The notes under the pieces were generated by a model that worked only from the letters and a program-made list of their open reading frames with translations, searched no databases and was not told the origin of the DNA. 64,000 nucleotides of DNA from Straminergon stramineum (taxonomy: Eukaryota; Streptophyta; Bryopsida; Hypnales; Calliergonaceae): contig OY987267.1 in the NCBI GenBank assembly GCA_963920665.1, forward strand, positions 25,544,001-25,608,000. Reading direction: 5' to 3'. This document shows, one piece after another, positions 33,396-46,800 of the stretch; positions within the stretch are counted from its first letter, which is position 1, and every line of letters begins with the position of its first letter. The position numbers and the translations under genes are program-made.

Positions 33396-34558
33396 AACCA
33401 GGATGAGCGAAAACTCTCCACTTGGCCAGTTCTCGAAGAGGATGTCTCTCAGGCCACCAATGGTGGGAGGCGCACTGGCGCCGGTGCCAGGCACCGCAGG
33501 CCCGGCAGAAGCCCCCTTGGGCTGACTGCCATCCACGGTACCCAAATCAGAGTGTTTTTTTCGGCAAGTGTCAGCTTGTTGGCTTCACATCAGAGGCCCA
33601 AATTTGGAGGAACACTCTCTTCTGCTGGTCAGGCGACAGTCGACACGTGGCAGTTTCTGATTGGGAGTATCGAACAGCAACCCCGGCATAATATCATCTC
33701 CACCCGAGCGCAGAATACTGCCCCGGCAAGAGGTTTGCCGTACCCAAGTGAGTGGCTCTATCCCATCAATTGGAGATTTGGTTGTTAGTTGGAGGCATAA
33801 GCCACAATAAAATTTTGTTGTCACACTTCAACTTGTAGAGCCTTGCACATTTGACTTGCGCCATGCTATTGTGAAGATAAAGGTTTATTAGATCTTGTTT
33901 TCGATGGAGTTTAAATGGCTCTAAGTTATAGGGAGTTACTACTCCTCCAACATGTCTCCCTGACTCTATCTCCTCCACATCACCCAAAACCCAAGTCAAG
34001 TTCAGCCTAGTACATAGGAATCCAAGCTAGTGCATTAAAAAACATTTTTCTACAATGTGTTGGTAGAGGCTTGGTACATAGGTGGAAACTTTAGAGTTGT
34101 TGAGACACAACAAGTTTTCAAAACTAACATCATTTTTTTGTATGTTGGTGGAAATGACGTAAGAACATCTCCACTCCGCATTCCAAGCCATCCTCTCAAC
34201 CTAGTCAACTACTGTTTGGAGGAAGATAATGGTGGTTGTCCCCCGCAAGCATAGACTCATTATAGCCAATGCCTATGTCCAAAGCCAACAAAGGTAGGCC
34301 ACAACCAAATCACCAACTATTTCACACTCTATCTCTAAAATCTAGAAGGAATTATTTTGACAGTAGCCAACCACAAAGGCATAGACTAGCATGTGTCATC
34401 TACCGATTGATAGATTCATATAGCAAATCACTTGAAGCTCTAGCATTTTGTTTTCCAGCTTGATGATGCTCTTTACCCCACCCCTAACTTTGTATCCCCC
34501 CCCCCCTCCCCCATTGTTGTGCTCTAGTGCCTTGACAAGTTGAATAAAGATGCTTCAA
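33396..34558. other. Upstream flank of glyoxalase I, then spacer
   Basis: 33.4-33.8 kb is GC-richer and could hold distal promoter sequence. Overlapping frames on both strands (up to 143 codons) show no domain and are not called. A poly-C run lies at 34496-34506. Confidence 0.4.
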
Positions 34559-35477
34559 TTATCCTTAAAGTCCATTGTCCCCTTAAGGGAATATTGTATT
34601 TTAGGTAGGTTCCTATGGTCTCAATTGTTGTCATGAATTTTTGAAATTCTTTTTTGAAGATAGGAAAACACATTAGCTTTCTAGGAATATAATTTTTATT
34701 TGAATTGGTACCCATGAGCAAAAGTTATAACATAATAAGCCTAAAACAAAACTTTTCAAGTAGCACAAAAAAATGCACAAATAGTCAAAATAATATTTTT
34801 CAAATATTCTTTAAAGAAAATAATTTTTGTCTACATAGAAAGCATTGATTCATTCTATTTGGACTAGTAATGAGAAAGTTATGGACAATGTTGTTTTTCA
34901 ATCATCTTCTTGAAAATTTAACTTATAGAATTCATTTTTAGCACAATTTTCACAATTTTTCCCAAAAAATAGTTTGATAGGGTTTAGTTTGCTTGCCATA
35001 ACAATCTCATTGTTGTGATTACTATGTTTAAATTCCATCTTAGAACTATTATAAATTTAGTTCTTAGTTTAGTCCTTCTATCTCATACCTACTTCTAAAC
35101 AACAATTTTACAAAGAATGTATATCGAAGATTTTTTTTTAATATTTTTTCTTGGACTTTCAACTCAATTCTTCAACATAAAATATTTTTAATTCAATATT
35201 GTAATTAAAAAAATTTAACTAAGAAGATTTTTAAAGCCTCTAAATCTAGTTAGATAAGGAGCAAAAAATAGGTTTTTTTATTTCTTCAATTCAAATACAT
35301 TACAATCCATGTAGTCAAAGTTACTGAAATTTCTTCACACATTCTTATACTAGCCTAGTGCAAGATCCTATAGTTAGATATGCAAAGAAAAATTCTAAAG
35401 ATTTGTACACTTTGCAATAGAAATGGAAGTTTGAGTAGAATTTGATGAAAAAAGGGCCTTGAGACTTCAAGAATTAA
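34559..35477. mobile_element. Diverged full-length TTAA element, copy G
   Basis: About 919 bp, close to the 933 bp of copy A including its TTAA sites, and in the same orientation. Left end TTA-TCCTTAAAGTCC is degraded; right end ...CTTGAGACTTCAAGAA is followed by TTAA (35474-35477). Internal landmarks match copy A: TGCAAGATCCTATAG near 35362, ACTGAAATTTCTTCACAC near 35323 and GAAATGGAAG near 35421. Confidence 0.5.
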
Positions 35478-37473
35478 GGTAGAATTACTTGTTTTTGTTC
35501 AAGCCCACCATTTTTGTCAAAGAGGTGTCTAGTGAAGTGTCACCAAATGAATATTGAATATGACCTTAAATTGTTCGCTTTGAATGGCTCCTTCTATACA
35601 AATGGCACTTTATAATAAGTTTAGTTAGTTAGTTAGTGATTTTGGATCATTTTCAAGGCTCTTCAAATATGGGCCTTATCTAACACTTTGAATTTTTTCA
35701 ATTTTTCATTTCATAAAATCACAACAAATAAAAATAAAAATCCAATATTAATTTTTTTTTTTATGATTAATGATCTCTATTTGACTACAAGGCAAAAATA
35801 ACACCTAATTGTGATTTTGGCTCCAGATATACACATCAACTTAAATGAACAATAATAGATGTCTCTTTCTCAAATTTTATGCAGATCTTTGTGTGCTCAC
35901 TATAAGGAACACTTTGGGATTTTCTATTTGCTTATCTAGGACGTTAGCATTTGATAAGTAGTGCTGAGTTTCTAGAGACATACTCCTCAAAAATTTTGCT
36001 TTAAGGTAATAGGTTATAAAAAATATTGTCTTTCAAATGACTCATAGAAATTAAAATTAATGCTACAAAACTTGTCACACATTGATAATACAAAAAAACA
36101 AATGAAAAATTTTATTCATAAATGCAAATTTCAATCCAAAGGTAGCAATCTTCTATTTTTCATACTCTTATATAACTTCAAATCCCAATGGCAATTCATG
36201 TCCTCAATTTAATCTTGCACAAAGAAACTTATATAAGTACATCTAAGGTCTCTATTAGAAGCCTAGTATAGAGTTGATTTTTAATGAGACTTTGCTTCAA
36301 AAAGTGTCTTGCACAAAAGGAAGTATTTGTTGGGATAACCAAAATCTTATGCCAAAGCTTCATCAACTTGGACCAATTTTCATGCCACTCCTTCATAGTA
36401 GCAAAATGCAATGCTTCAAGCATACAGTTCTTTTACTTCACTCTCAAAGCATATTGACTCAACAAACTATAATACTTTGGGCCATACATGTGTCCCTATC
36501 ATGATCATTCATCTCTTATTTCAAAAGTATCCTCTCTAGCCATTGGTTTGTCATTTTGACCCTACCACCTTCATCATTAGGATAATTATTGACAATGGCT
36601 ACATAACTTGGTTGAATTGAACTAAAATTTTGGTATTCAGAATGAAGTGATTAGGTGAAGGGCTTCTAACCTTTTTCTAACCTTATATTGATCTCCTCAT
36701 TTTGTTCGAGCTATTTTGTATTCTTCCAATATAAGAAAGTTCTTTATGTAAGAAATGTAGACTTGAGTGATGCATCATGGGTGAAGTGGCCCTTTCAAAT
36801 GACATGCCATTTGTGAAAAGAGAAATATATATATTTATATATAGTCAAATATCTCATCAAAAAATTGTATCCCACTTGAATGATAAATCACTTAAGAAAA
36901 AAATCCCTTATCTCTAGCAATTTTGACTAGATGAAGGTGCTCAAGTGGAACTTGGAGTTGTAATCTAATAAGAGCATTGTCACATGTACCTCTCACATGT
37001 GTCCAACACATAGGAAGAAGGTTGGGCAACATTTGTAATGCCCCTACTATGACGAGATTATTGTTAAAAATCGATGCCCTCACCAAAAATCTTGCCAAAC
37101 TCCTTGACTTGAAGGGATTTTTGCATTCTAGGTGGTATACATTTTTTAAATGCTTTCAAGATCTCGGTCCATCAATAGCCAATAGTTGTTTGAGAATAAC
37201 AAAGGCCAATTATAGTGACATTGGAAATGAAAGCAATAGTGGCCTTCCAAAGATAACCCAAGACAATTCTAAAAGAATATCAATGCTTTTAGACTTTTTA
37301 AGTTAGATGAGAGTGTTGGCTATTTTGCTATGAAGGCTAGTGATAATTGCCCTAAGCCTAGTCATGTAGACTCAAATGTACAAATTTTCTATTAGTTTCA
37401 TTCACAATTTGTTGTTGTTATAATTTTATAGCAAAAATGTGATCATAATGTTTTGGTAAAGGTCTTCTGGAGG
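35478..37473. other. AT-rich spacer, nothing recognised
   Basis: Only short frames; no domains, RNA genes or structured repeats were recognised. Confidence 0.45.
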
Positions 37474-37972
37474 TTAATCCCTAAAGATAAAAGGATTTTA
37501 GGTTTAAAAAAGGCTAATTTAGTTGATTATATTGTAAATAAAATAAAATTTAGATGAGGCTATATTTAACGTCTTTAGAATTTTTTATTGAAGAGCATTA
37601 CATGTGACTATTGGTAAAAAAATAAACCAAATTTGAATCAAAAAATTTCACAAATGATTTACTCAAATTAACTCAAATACATAGAAGACCAAAATTGGAT
37701 TAAGCTTTACAAAATCTTAGAATTGAGTTGCTATCCCTTGTACAACATGGATACCAAATGCTATTGAACTCTCATTGGCTAAAGATAAACCTAGGATAAA
37801 CCTCAAAAGATTTCTACATTAATACTCCCTATTTTGTGTTCTTCTTTTGTTATTCTTGAGTAAAGAAATTGGCCAATTTGGCTTCTACCAACCATTATTC
37901 TTTAAAGGACCCAAGTTTTCAAAATACATTAATAAATAATCCAAAGAGCTTGGTGTGACCTTCATGGGTTAA
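37474..37972. mobile_element. Possible decayed TTAA element, copy H
   Basis: TTAATCCCTAAAGATAAAAGG-like left end (TTAA 37474-37477) and a CCTTCATGGG-TTAA right end (TTAA 37969-37972). Similarity between the ends is limited to the outer bases, and no interior similarity to other copies was evident. Confidence 0.25.
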
Positions 37973-39509
37973 CTCTAATATGCCAAAAGAAAAATTAATG
38001 ACAATTATTTCTCTCTATCCTCTATCCAAAACAATATATTTGAACCAATACTAAATTTTTAACTTCCAACCTTTGAAACAATAGGGACTAACTCTCGCTA
38101 AGTAAAGGTTAGTTTTCATTGCCTTCTTGAACCTCCAACAATTGGAGGGGGGGAATAGAAGGTCTATTGGAATTCTTGTTTTGACTCGGGGCTTTCCATT
38201 TGCGAGAACCTCTAACACCTCTAGCCTATTTCATCTTCCCTTTATTAGCCACAAGACAGATTGATGAAGGCCCAATCACTTTATGAACAAGGCAAATTGT
38301 ATTACAAAAAATTTCATTCTAGTGAACAAGGCAAATGTTAAAACAAGGCTCAGAAACTTCTAATAAGGTTACCCTACAAAGTTGTGTGCAACTCATTAAA
38401 GGACATAGGACTATAGCTTTGCAATTTTTTTTTGCTTAAAAAAATGGGATCTAATCCACCTTCCAGACCCTCTAGGTCTATTTTTGCATTAGAAACAGGG
38501 TGGAGGCTCAAGGAATGGTTGGACTTGATCACACCCTCATGCAATGGAAACATGGTGCCTACCCAAAAATCAAAGCTCCGATCACCTAATAGCAACATGC
38601 TCTAATGAAGTTGTCTATTGCAATTGCGTACACAATTGCATACATAGCAAGTGTGTAGGTGTGCATGGGTTGCGATTGGCCCTAGAATTCTAAGGCCTAC
38701 CCAATCCCCAAATAGGGGCACCTTTTGCACTACACATTTGTGCAGTAAACACCTCCACCTGCAGTCCCCCCAAGTAAGGTACGCACCCCTTATTTGCTGC
38801 TGAGTTCACGCACCACATCCTAGACAATTGAGGCTCCAATGTTAACGTTAGAGCTGGAATGAAACTCTGAAGAGGCAATTAGCTTCACCCTCCCAGTGCT
38901 TCAATTCTACAGCCCAAACTAATGCGGGCTGCCTAGATATGAATTGGGAATCTCGGTCACCAACTCACCGTTCCTGGGGATAAGCCAACTAATAAGTATA
39001 ACTTCTAAGGAGCGAGTTAAGTTATTAGGAGCAAGGCAAGGGCATCATGCTGCATTCCTGCACGGTCATTTCCAACCGTTTTCATTCCAAGCAGAGATGA
39101 TTTCAAACAAAGTATTGGTCATCGCCTGTCAAAAAACCTCAAAGGGAAGGTATTAAACATTCAATACCCGACTACAAAGAGTGGGGGTCACATACCGACT
39201 CGTACATTGCACACCATTCATACATGGCAACAACTCTATTTGCACTTTTGTCTGAACTTGGTACGGGTAAGGAAAAAACGCGGTAATCTGAAAGCTCATC
39301 AAACAACATGTGACTCTTCCAGGGGCATGTCAACCAAACAGCTTGAGGTACTGGTGAGAGATCACCATTTCTTACGGTCATCTCCACCCAACCTCCCAGG
39401 ACACGACCGTCAGAAAACGCAATTTCTGCCAGGAGGTATCACTATCACTGAAAGTAGAACGTACTACAACCCCGGACTAAATTGCGTTCGGCTTGGGTGA
39501 ACAGTAGCA
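37973..39509. other. Spacer with GC-richer patch at 38.6-39.5 kb
   Basis: No gene recognised. The stretch 38870-38985 recurs, diverged, at 42835-42975. Short frames between 38.9 and 39.5 kb occur on both strands without domains. Confidence 0.4.
38870..38985. repeat. Direct repeat flanking the glyoxalase pseudogene, left copy
   Basis: GAAGAGGCAATT, CTACA...AGCCCA..CTAATGCG and TGCCT.GAT..GAATTG occur in the same order at 42835-42975, on the far side of the pseudogene. Confidence 0.55.
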
Positions 39510-42500
39510 TCCAAACATAAGACACGCACATACTTTTCTCACTAGCGTACAGATTGAAAACGTTTTGTAACTACTTGTGACAGTGCCTCCGAATCTCTTG
39601 TAGGTATGACGGTGGCTCAAAGGTTTGTACTGAGTGGACATCACTGGCACCAACTATGTGAATGAAAATACAAAGAAAGGTATTAATCCTTACACTTCAA
39701 AAATTCACGGTCAGGTAGCTCGATTCTCTCTCAGGGTCCCCACTTTCATTGCATGGGAGCTGTGCTTGATGTCTGGCATTTTATGACGACGGGCCGTCGA
39801 CCATCACGCACATGTGAAAGGCGTCAAAGATCTCGATCCAGTAGCCGTCTGGGTCCTTGATGAACGCAAGTCCCTTCATCTTTCCTGCTAAGCATGAAGC
39901 CACGCTCACTCAGTCTTGCTTTAAATCCATATTGGGACGTTAATCTTCAACAACGTAAAAAACTTCATGGTGCAAAGTCTCCGTATGTGCTATTCCATCC
40001 TTGATATTTTGAGTTTGTCCAATCAAAGAATACCCCACAAAACAATACTAAGTGGTAACAGTGAAATTTACCCTCATCAGGTCGCTTTGCAAACTCAACT
40101 CCCAGCTTCTCAAAACGTTCGCATGCTTTGTAGACGTCATCAACAGTGATTCCAATGTGCCCTACAATATCAAACCAAAATGCAAGCTACTTTAGCAGTG
40201 AAAGCTGGGGCGCCAACTAGAAAAACAAGGGTTCACAATATCCGCAGGGCAGGGTTGGCATTTATTTCTAGAAGATTAGTGACTGGCAGGTGCCAAATTT
40301 GGACACTCTGCAACATTATCTTTTTGAAAGTGCCGATGCTCTATAAATAAAGAGGGAAAAGGAGAAAAATTATTTCAAAAGGATTTTAGCATGATGCAAG
40401 AGAAAATTTGGAAGATCGAAATTCTAAATATTTCTAAAAATTATTTTTAAAACGATTTTCCCACCTGCTCTGCCCGCGAGTACCTAAACATTAATGAACC
40501 TAAACATTAATGAACACGTACCATAGCCGCGAGGATCATTGATCCCGTTGAGATAGCCCTTGAAGTTTGGATCCGATTCCGTCCCCCAGTTACTGAGGAC
40601 CAAAACGCAAAACGATGTTACATGAGCTTATGTCAAGGAAAAGAAAAACCTGACGTCCAGTCGATCAAATGCAGGGCAGCTCTGCAAATTGTGAGCGGAA
40701 GTCAGGAGAAACATAAAATGCCTCTAATGATGTACAGATACCAACCAAAATTTAAAAAGGGTTATCAAGTTGCAGATAACACGAGGAGCACAACAAATTG
40801 AAGCTTACTGCGTGAGCTCTAAAGTAGCTTTGCATTTGAATAGAAATGCTGTTCTCTCTGCAGGGGCACAGGGGATGGATTCCGGACTCTGCAAAAACCA
40901 GAACACTTTAGGGGTTTCAGATAGTCACTGCAAGAGACGAGAAAGTTGATAGAGTAAAAATACACTCGAGTGGTTTGATACCCTCAAACATCACAGTGTT
41001 GTTAATATGACAAATTTTTGGGAACAAACATCCCAAGTCATCAGTACGAAGGGAGTAAAGCTACTCATATCAAAGTTTACATCCAACGCACATTCCTTGC
41101 AAAAAAAACATAAGCCACTTACCTCATAACCCAGGAAGTACAGGCTGAATTTGGTCTCTTCAAAATCAAGTTTTTTTTATTAGCCTACACCACCCAAACA
41201 ATCCTCGTCAAAACAACTCTTCACCACCAACACAGAAATTGATCTCACTACACTGTATACAATCAACATGTTGATGTTTCTAGATTGGATGAGAAAGAGG
41301 TTCAACATTATACGTCATTCCCAAAACCTTTGAATAAAAATCCAGGCTTGCTTTAGGGTCCTTGATTTTGTACATCTGCACATCACACAAACCAGCCAGA
41401 ATTGGAAAATGTTTTTGACAAATCACCATCACCATCAACATCACGTGAGCTGTATTTGCAACCAGTTACACAACCTTCACCTTGTTGCGACACACTACGT
41501 AATGTGACAATCGAAAATCTTGCACAATGAGTACATATTCATTTTGGGAATGCACATCTCTCAGCATTAGAACGCTTAGAACTATAAACCTTTACAAATC
41601 ACTACATAGGATATCCAAAATAACACATTTCTATAATGAGTTGGAATCCTCTTTGATCTGTCAACGAGAATATTTCGATACGTCTTAACCACTATGAAAA
41701 GAGAAACTACGCTAAGCGCTTAAAGAGCAACAATTAGGTGTGAAAATCTTACAATATAAGAAACTCCTACACGGCAATACTTGATGCCTTACAGTTTGCT
41801 GGACATGGTAGCTTTTGGTGGCGGCATCCGGAGAGTCGCATTAGCCCGGGTTGTTAGCGGCAGACTCCGCCCCAGTCGACATGCTTGCTGCTGTAACACT
41901 CAACCGTCTTCTATCTCCCTGCAACATACATGTCACAACAGAATTAGGTCACAGAATGATTAATTGAAGAAGTGAAATCTCCACCATAATACTGTAGTAC
42001 CTCTCTGCTAGGACATGTTTCGGGAGCCCTGACGGAAGAATGGAAGAGCTAAAATCTCTACCATCCCCAACCCTAAGAATTGACTGGCATGAAGATACCC
42101 CAACCTCGACATACATTGAAATTCAAATGCCTTGCCAATGCGGGCGACCTTCGATAGGCACTTAGATCAGTCTGACGTCCCCCAAGCCTAGAGGACGAGC
42201 CCAAACATCTAGAGAAGCAAGCAGCTGGAAAACGCGGTGAAAACAATACGCGAGCACCTAGGGCAGTCACCTCCCCGTCCCCTGAAACCCCAAAACCCAA
42301 AACCCAAATCTCAAATCAAACCAACTCTGAACTCTACTGTAGAAAGTGCTCAATCGCACACAAGACGATCCCACCCAAAGGAAAAATAATGGGATTTGCC
42401 AGGGCTTTGAGCGAAAAAAAGGGGCAAGACAAGAGATGTGAAGAGTACCTTGCGAGTGCAGTTGCGATTGCAGTGCAAATTCTCTCAAACTCCCTCAAAT

Positions 42501-42550
42501 GAACTGAACCTTGGCTGAAGATCCATCCAAGCAGGTCTCCACTCTCTGCG
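39510..42550. repeat. Segmental duplication, copy 2 (glyoxalase pseudogene)
   Basis: Directly oriented copy of 29785-33395, about 9.5 kb away. It is shorter, chiefly because the intron at 40889-41122 lacks about 0.5 kb found in copy 1. Confidence 0.8.
39781..42270 (-). pseudogene. Unprocessed glyoxalase I pseudogene
   Basis: All eight exons of the neighbouring intact gene are present with GT-AG borders: 42270-42115, 41918-41793, 41375-41314, 41184-41123, 40888-40809, 40592-40522, 40161-40072, 39884-39781. Three lesions break it. The start codon is GTG at 42268-42270 where the intact gene has ATG, with no upstream in-frame ATG seen. A Tyr codon became TAA at 41841-41843 in exon 2. Exon 4 is 62 instead of 61 nt, with one extra base in an A8 run (T8 on the + strand, 41171-41178), which brings a stop within a few codons. 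Other differences include His-to-Leu in the GYHNG loop and a weaker donor after exon 3. The later exons still read well ([17 protein letters not shown]), so inactivation looks fairly recent. Confidence 0.92.
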
Positions 42551-42834
42551 CCAGTACCCTCGATGAGTGGTAGCCGCACCCAATTGCGCCATTCTTCAAA
42601 TTCCGCCGTCAAATGTGCATTACAGTGCATCTGGGTCTTGACCCGCCAGTCGCCCAGTCCCGGCACCCAAATTCGGTACACGTTTCCAACGTTTTCACGA
42701 GTAACACAATCCCCAATTCCCAATGCAATGAAGAGGTCTTTGAGGCAAAGCAACGGGAGTTCAATTAGGTGCTAGTTCGTGACGTTGTGACCAGTTGCGT
42801 AAGAGTATCACCTCCGTCGCCTGCGGAATAGGAA

Positions 42835-42975
42835 CACTTCTATAAATTTGAGAAGAGGCAATTCTCTTGACCATCCAATTGCTACATTCTGGAGCCCAGG
42901 CTAATGCGAGATGCCTGGATTTGAATTGACAATCCCGTTCACTGTCTACCCGTATTGCCCAGTTATGGAGCACAA
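42835..42975. repeat. Direct repeat flanking the glyoxalase pseudogene, right copy
   Basis: Partner of 38870-38985. Its position upstream of the pseudogene suggests the duplicated unit once extended beyond the glyoxalase segment, about 3.97 kb from repeat to repeat. Confidence 0.5.
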
Positions 42976-44149
42976 CCTGAATTTTTGTTAAGTTATCACA
43001 TGAATGTCAATTTCGTTGCATGGTCCGTCCTTGTTTTTGTTCATGGCAGGTGCTGGCTGTGTCTTGGAGTCTTCCTTTCTCGTATCTTACTGATGGGGCT
43101 CATCCTCTTGGCTCTGTAAGGTAGAAGGCTCAAGAATGGCACATCTAAGGAGAAAAACAGGAGTGTGGAAGAAACTGGCTGGCCAATGATTTCCAATTTT
43201 TTTTTTTTGGTAGACAGAGAAATGGAAAAGAAACAAACTGCAATTTAAATTGTAATTTTCTGATTTAGAATGAATTAGATACAATTTTCCAAAGTAAAGA
43301 GTCTGTTGGTCGCCATTGATGATCATAGACCTCAGGAATAATGAATTAACATGTGCCTTTGAAAAGAGCAGATCAATCTAGAAATAGATGAAATGGGTGC
43401 TCACTATGTTCAGGAAAGCTCCATAATGTGGGAATAGAGTGTCTTAAATCGAACAAGAGAAATTGTACCTTAGAAACTGATATTTATCATTTATTTCTTA
43501 TTGTCATCTTGAATTTTGTGTTCACAATTAAATGATGCATTCATGATTTATCAATCACATAATAGTAGTCCAAAAGGATTGCTCACTGCCCTTAAACCAT
43601 GCACTTGCAGTCATATTTTTCTACCTCAAAAAATGGTTTCCATTTCAGCAACCACATACTCTGGACATGGGCCACTCCTATGGTGGCTTCAAAATGCCCG
43701 CTCCATTTAAGGACCTCCTGTATTTCCTCTTGAAATAACTTAACTGAGAGGAGTTCTTTTCACCCCTGTGCTTGGATGCATGCAGCTTCTCTTAATATTT
43801 TTCATTATTTGGTAACAACAATACAATTGGCAGAGGTTTGTAACTACGTAACTTTCCTTGAAATCTGGCTCAGTTATTGCAATCTATGCGCTACAGTTCT
43901 CAGAGGCTTGTGCTGTACCCAAAACATCATCGAAATTTTGCCCGGGAAAGGCCATCAAGAACTTCAAGGCATGTGAACATGGTGCCACAATGGTGCATTG
44001 AAGTGCAATTATGTTAATTTGGTGCCAACCTCCATACCAACCTAGTATGGATAAAATGACACTAAAATGACCTGTATGCTGCCTTTCGTGTCAAAATGGC
44101 ATCAAAACAATCTGGCCCAACTTTTCTGATGTGTAGCTTTGTTTCACAT
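42976..44149. other. Spacer, nothing recognised
   Basis: Moderate GC, short frames only, no domain or RNA gene recognised. Confidence 0.4.
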
Positions 44150-44690
44150 CATTCCAATAAATATAGCAAAAATTAGAAGTTCTTTTCTTATTTCAATGTC
44201 AAAACAAGTAGCAAAATCTTTATTCAAAAGATGATTGATTCATTTTTCGGATTGTAAAAATGGATACCTACTTAAGAAAATTTGAACCATTCAATTCCGA
44301 ATAATGAGGTGAAAGTTATAAGGAGTTTTATTATACAAGCATTGAAGGTAGAAAAAACATATAAAGTTGTCTTTTGCACTCAATTTTGGGATTTTCAAAT
44401 AAAAACAAAGTAAAAATATGGTGATTTTTTAATAGAAAATTCTCACCATTGGGATTATCATTTCTTAATTTTTTGTAAAAGTTATTAGCTTTTTAGTTTT
44501 TTCTTTCATTCTATACCACTTTCTATTTTAATTTTTTTAATAATAAACATAAAAGTTTTTTTGGTTAGATTTTTCTCCATATATTCAACCCATTTTGAAA
44601 TATATTGACTTAAATGTTTAAATTATAGAATGTATGTTTTTTTCTTCTAAAAATATTACAAGACAAAAACTCACCTTTTGCATGGGCTAG
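44150..44690. mobile_element. Relic of a TTAA element interior (copy I)
   Basis: It follows the interior of copy A in the same orientation: GTGAAAGTTATAAGGAG near 44310 against ATGAAAGTTATGAGGAA, and CACCATTGGGATTATCATTT near 44446 against ACCATTGGGATTGGCATTT. Ends are not clear; an isolated right-end-like GGGG-TTAA lies at 45377-45384. Confidence 0.4.
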
Positions 44691-44832
44691 TAAAACCTAA
44701 AATTTAAAGTATAGGCAAATTGAACTTGCAATTGGTAGGGGCGTTCACTCTAATGTTAGGATGAAGTTCTTAAACAAATTAACCAAAGGATTCTAGGGTC
44801 GGATTTGTTAAAAAAGAATTTGATTTAAAAAA

Positions 44833-44835
<3 letters not shown>

Positions 44836-44912
<77 letters not shown>
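44836..44912. repeat. (TA)n microsatellite
   Basis: About 38 uninterrupted AT units. Confidence 0.95.
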
Positions 44913-44915
<3 letters not shown>

Positions 44916-46800
44916 GATTTTAGCCTAGTTGAGGGACAAGTACTTTGAAGTAGTTTGGACTTCAAAATGTCAAAGAACTTTAGGATTTAATTCTAGAAGG
45001 ACAATGAGGAAGTTTTATATCTTTGAGATGGTCAAACCCATCAAGCTTTGTACTTGAAGAATGGGTGGTTTTCATTTGATATTTGTGTGCTCTTTTTCTT
45101 CATGCTATATCCACATCATTGATTTCACTTCAAGACATTTTACATTATTTACAAGTTTACAAATTTTAGATTATTTACAAATATTTGTAATTGATTTTAA
45201 TTTACTTCATTTTTTACTTCAAAAATTTATGATCTTTTGAAAATTTTATGACATATATTAGACATGTAATCTCACCTTACTGAAAATAAAACCAAACATT
45301 ATCATTCATAAATACCAAAGAAATAGAAGATACAAAGTCAATGCAAGACTTTCAAGTTCCGTCCTTGAGGAATTACGGGGTTAATCTTCTCCTTACTCAC
45401 TAGGTCTACAACATATCAAACTTATATCATTTGCTCATTGTACCATTGACAATTTATTTAAGGAGCCTTAGAGCTTGTCCAATTGTCTTTTTAGGATTTT
45501 AGTGATTGTTTAAACTTTCCATTGGTCAAATGCACTATTTTGGAAAAATTTTAAATCAATTTTGGGATAACCCAAGTTACTAGTAAAGGTCCTACTTGGT
45601 AATCTTAAAAGCCTACATAATCACAATATGAAGGGTCATTTTTAGTAGTCCTATTAATGAAGGTACAAAATTAATGTCAATTCATTGTTTTAATTATAAC
45701 AAAAGTTCCTCTAATCACACTTCTATGTGAGTAGAGAACAAAAAAGAGAATGAGTAGGATGGCCTTGTTACCAAAGTAATCTCAAATATTCAAATATTAG
45801 AATAGAATCCCATGGGTGGAGTGTTTTCCAAATTGCACATAGCATATACCATTACAAAGTACACAATGATACATTTCCAATGTGGTATTTGAAAGGTTGG
45901 AACTAATTTGCAATTTGAGTACCAAAAACAAGATACCTTGCTAACAATGTATTTGAAAACAAGTTGATCTACTACAAGTCCAAAGTCTATTATTGAATTT
46001 AGACAAGTTCTTAGTCATTATGACCTTGAAACATAGACAATTCAAAACATTATCCTATCCATAAACTCATTCTAATTCTCATGTAGTTCACATTTAGTGC
46101 TCACGTGGGATACTAATTTAGTGATGGGTGAATTATCTTGGCCCAAATTTAGTTTTTTTGTTGGAGATTTAGTTGTTGCTTTTTAGTGTTACAATTCATA
46201 ACTAGTGTTGCAAACACTAAATTTCATTATTAGTACAATACATTGAAAATGCATTCCTGAAAAACCCTCACTTGTTCAAAAATTGGAAAGGCACTCTCTT
46301 GTTCCTTGTAGGAAGTTGTAACCATAAAAAAGTCCTGCCTTGTGAAATTACATTTGTATAAGTTCATTTCATGACTCGCACTAAGGTACCGGTAATTGGA
46401 CAAATCGGTAAACTTAGATTGAGGTGAATTCCAATTGCTTGTCTTGGACGCACACCCAGCTATGCCCATGCCTACCAATGACTTTACAATCAATCACCAC
46501 CCCGCCCCCTTCAAAAACAATAAGTGCCCATTTTCTCGAACTACTGCATGTCCTAGACCCATTACTCCGTCAAAGTCTACAAAAGAAAAGAAGAAACCAC
46601 ATCCGTCATTTACATTATACAGAGGTACAAATGATTGTTCATTCTCCAAAATTTATCTATATTTGGCATTGTCTGAGATGACTGAAGCACCAGTAAAGAA
46701 TATGGTCCAGAGGAAGACAGAGATCTGGAACATAGTAAGGCCAGAATATCCACTAAAACCTCCACAAAACTAGTGCATCCTCCTCGTGAGCATGAAACAA
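44913..46800. other. AT-rich spacer
   Basis: It holds only the lone CGGGG-TTAA end at 45376-45384. Overlapping frames at 46424-46773 show no domain. Confidence 0.4.

Noticed and set aside
33357..33788. 143-codon + strand frame upstream of glyoxalase I
   Set aside because: Overlaps open frames on the other strand; in the GC-rich flank, no domain.
42334..42753. 139-codon - strand frame upstream of the glyoxalase pseudogene
   Set aside because: Runs through the duplicated promoter region and has no counterpart frame in the intact copy; no domain recognised.
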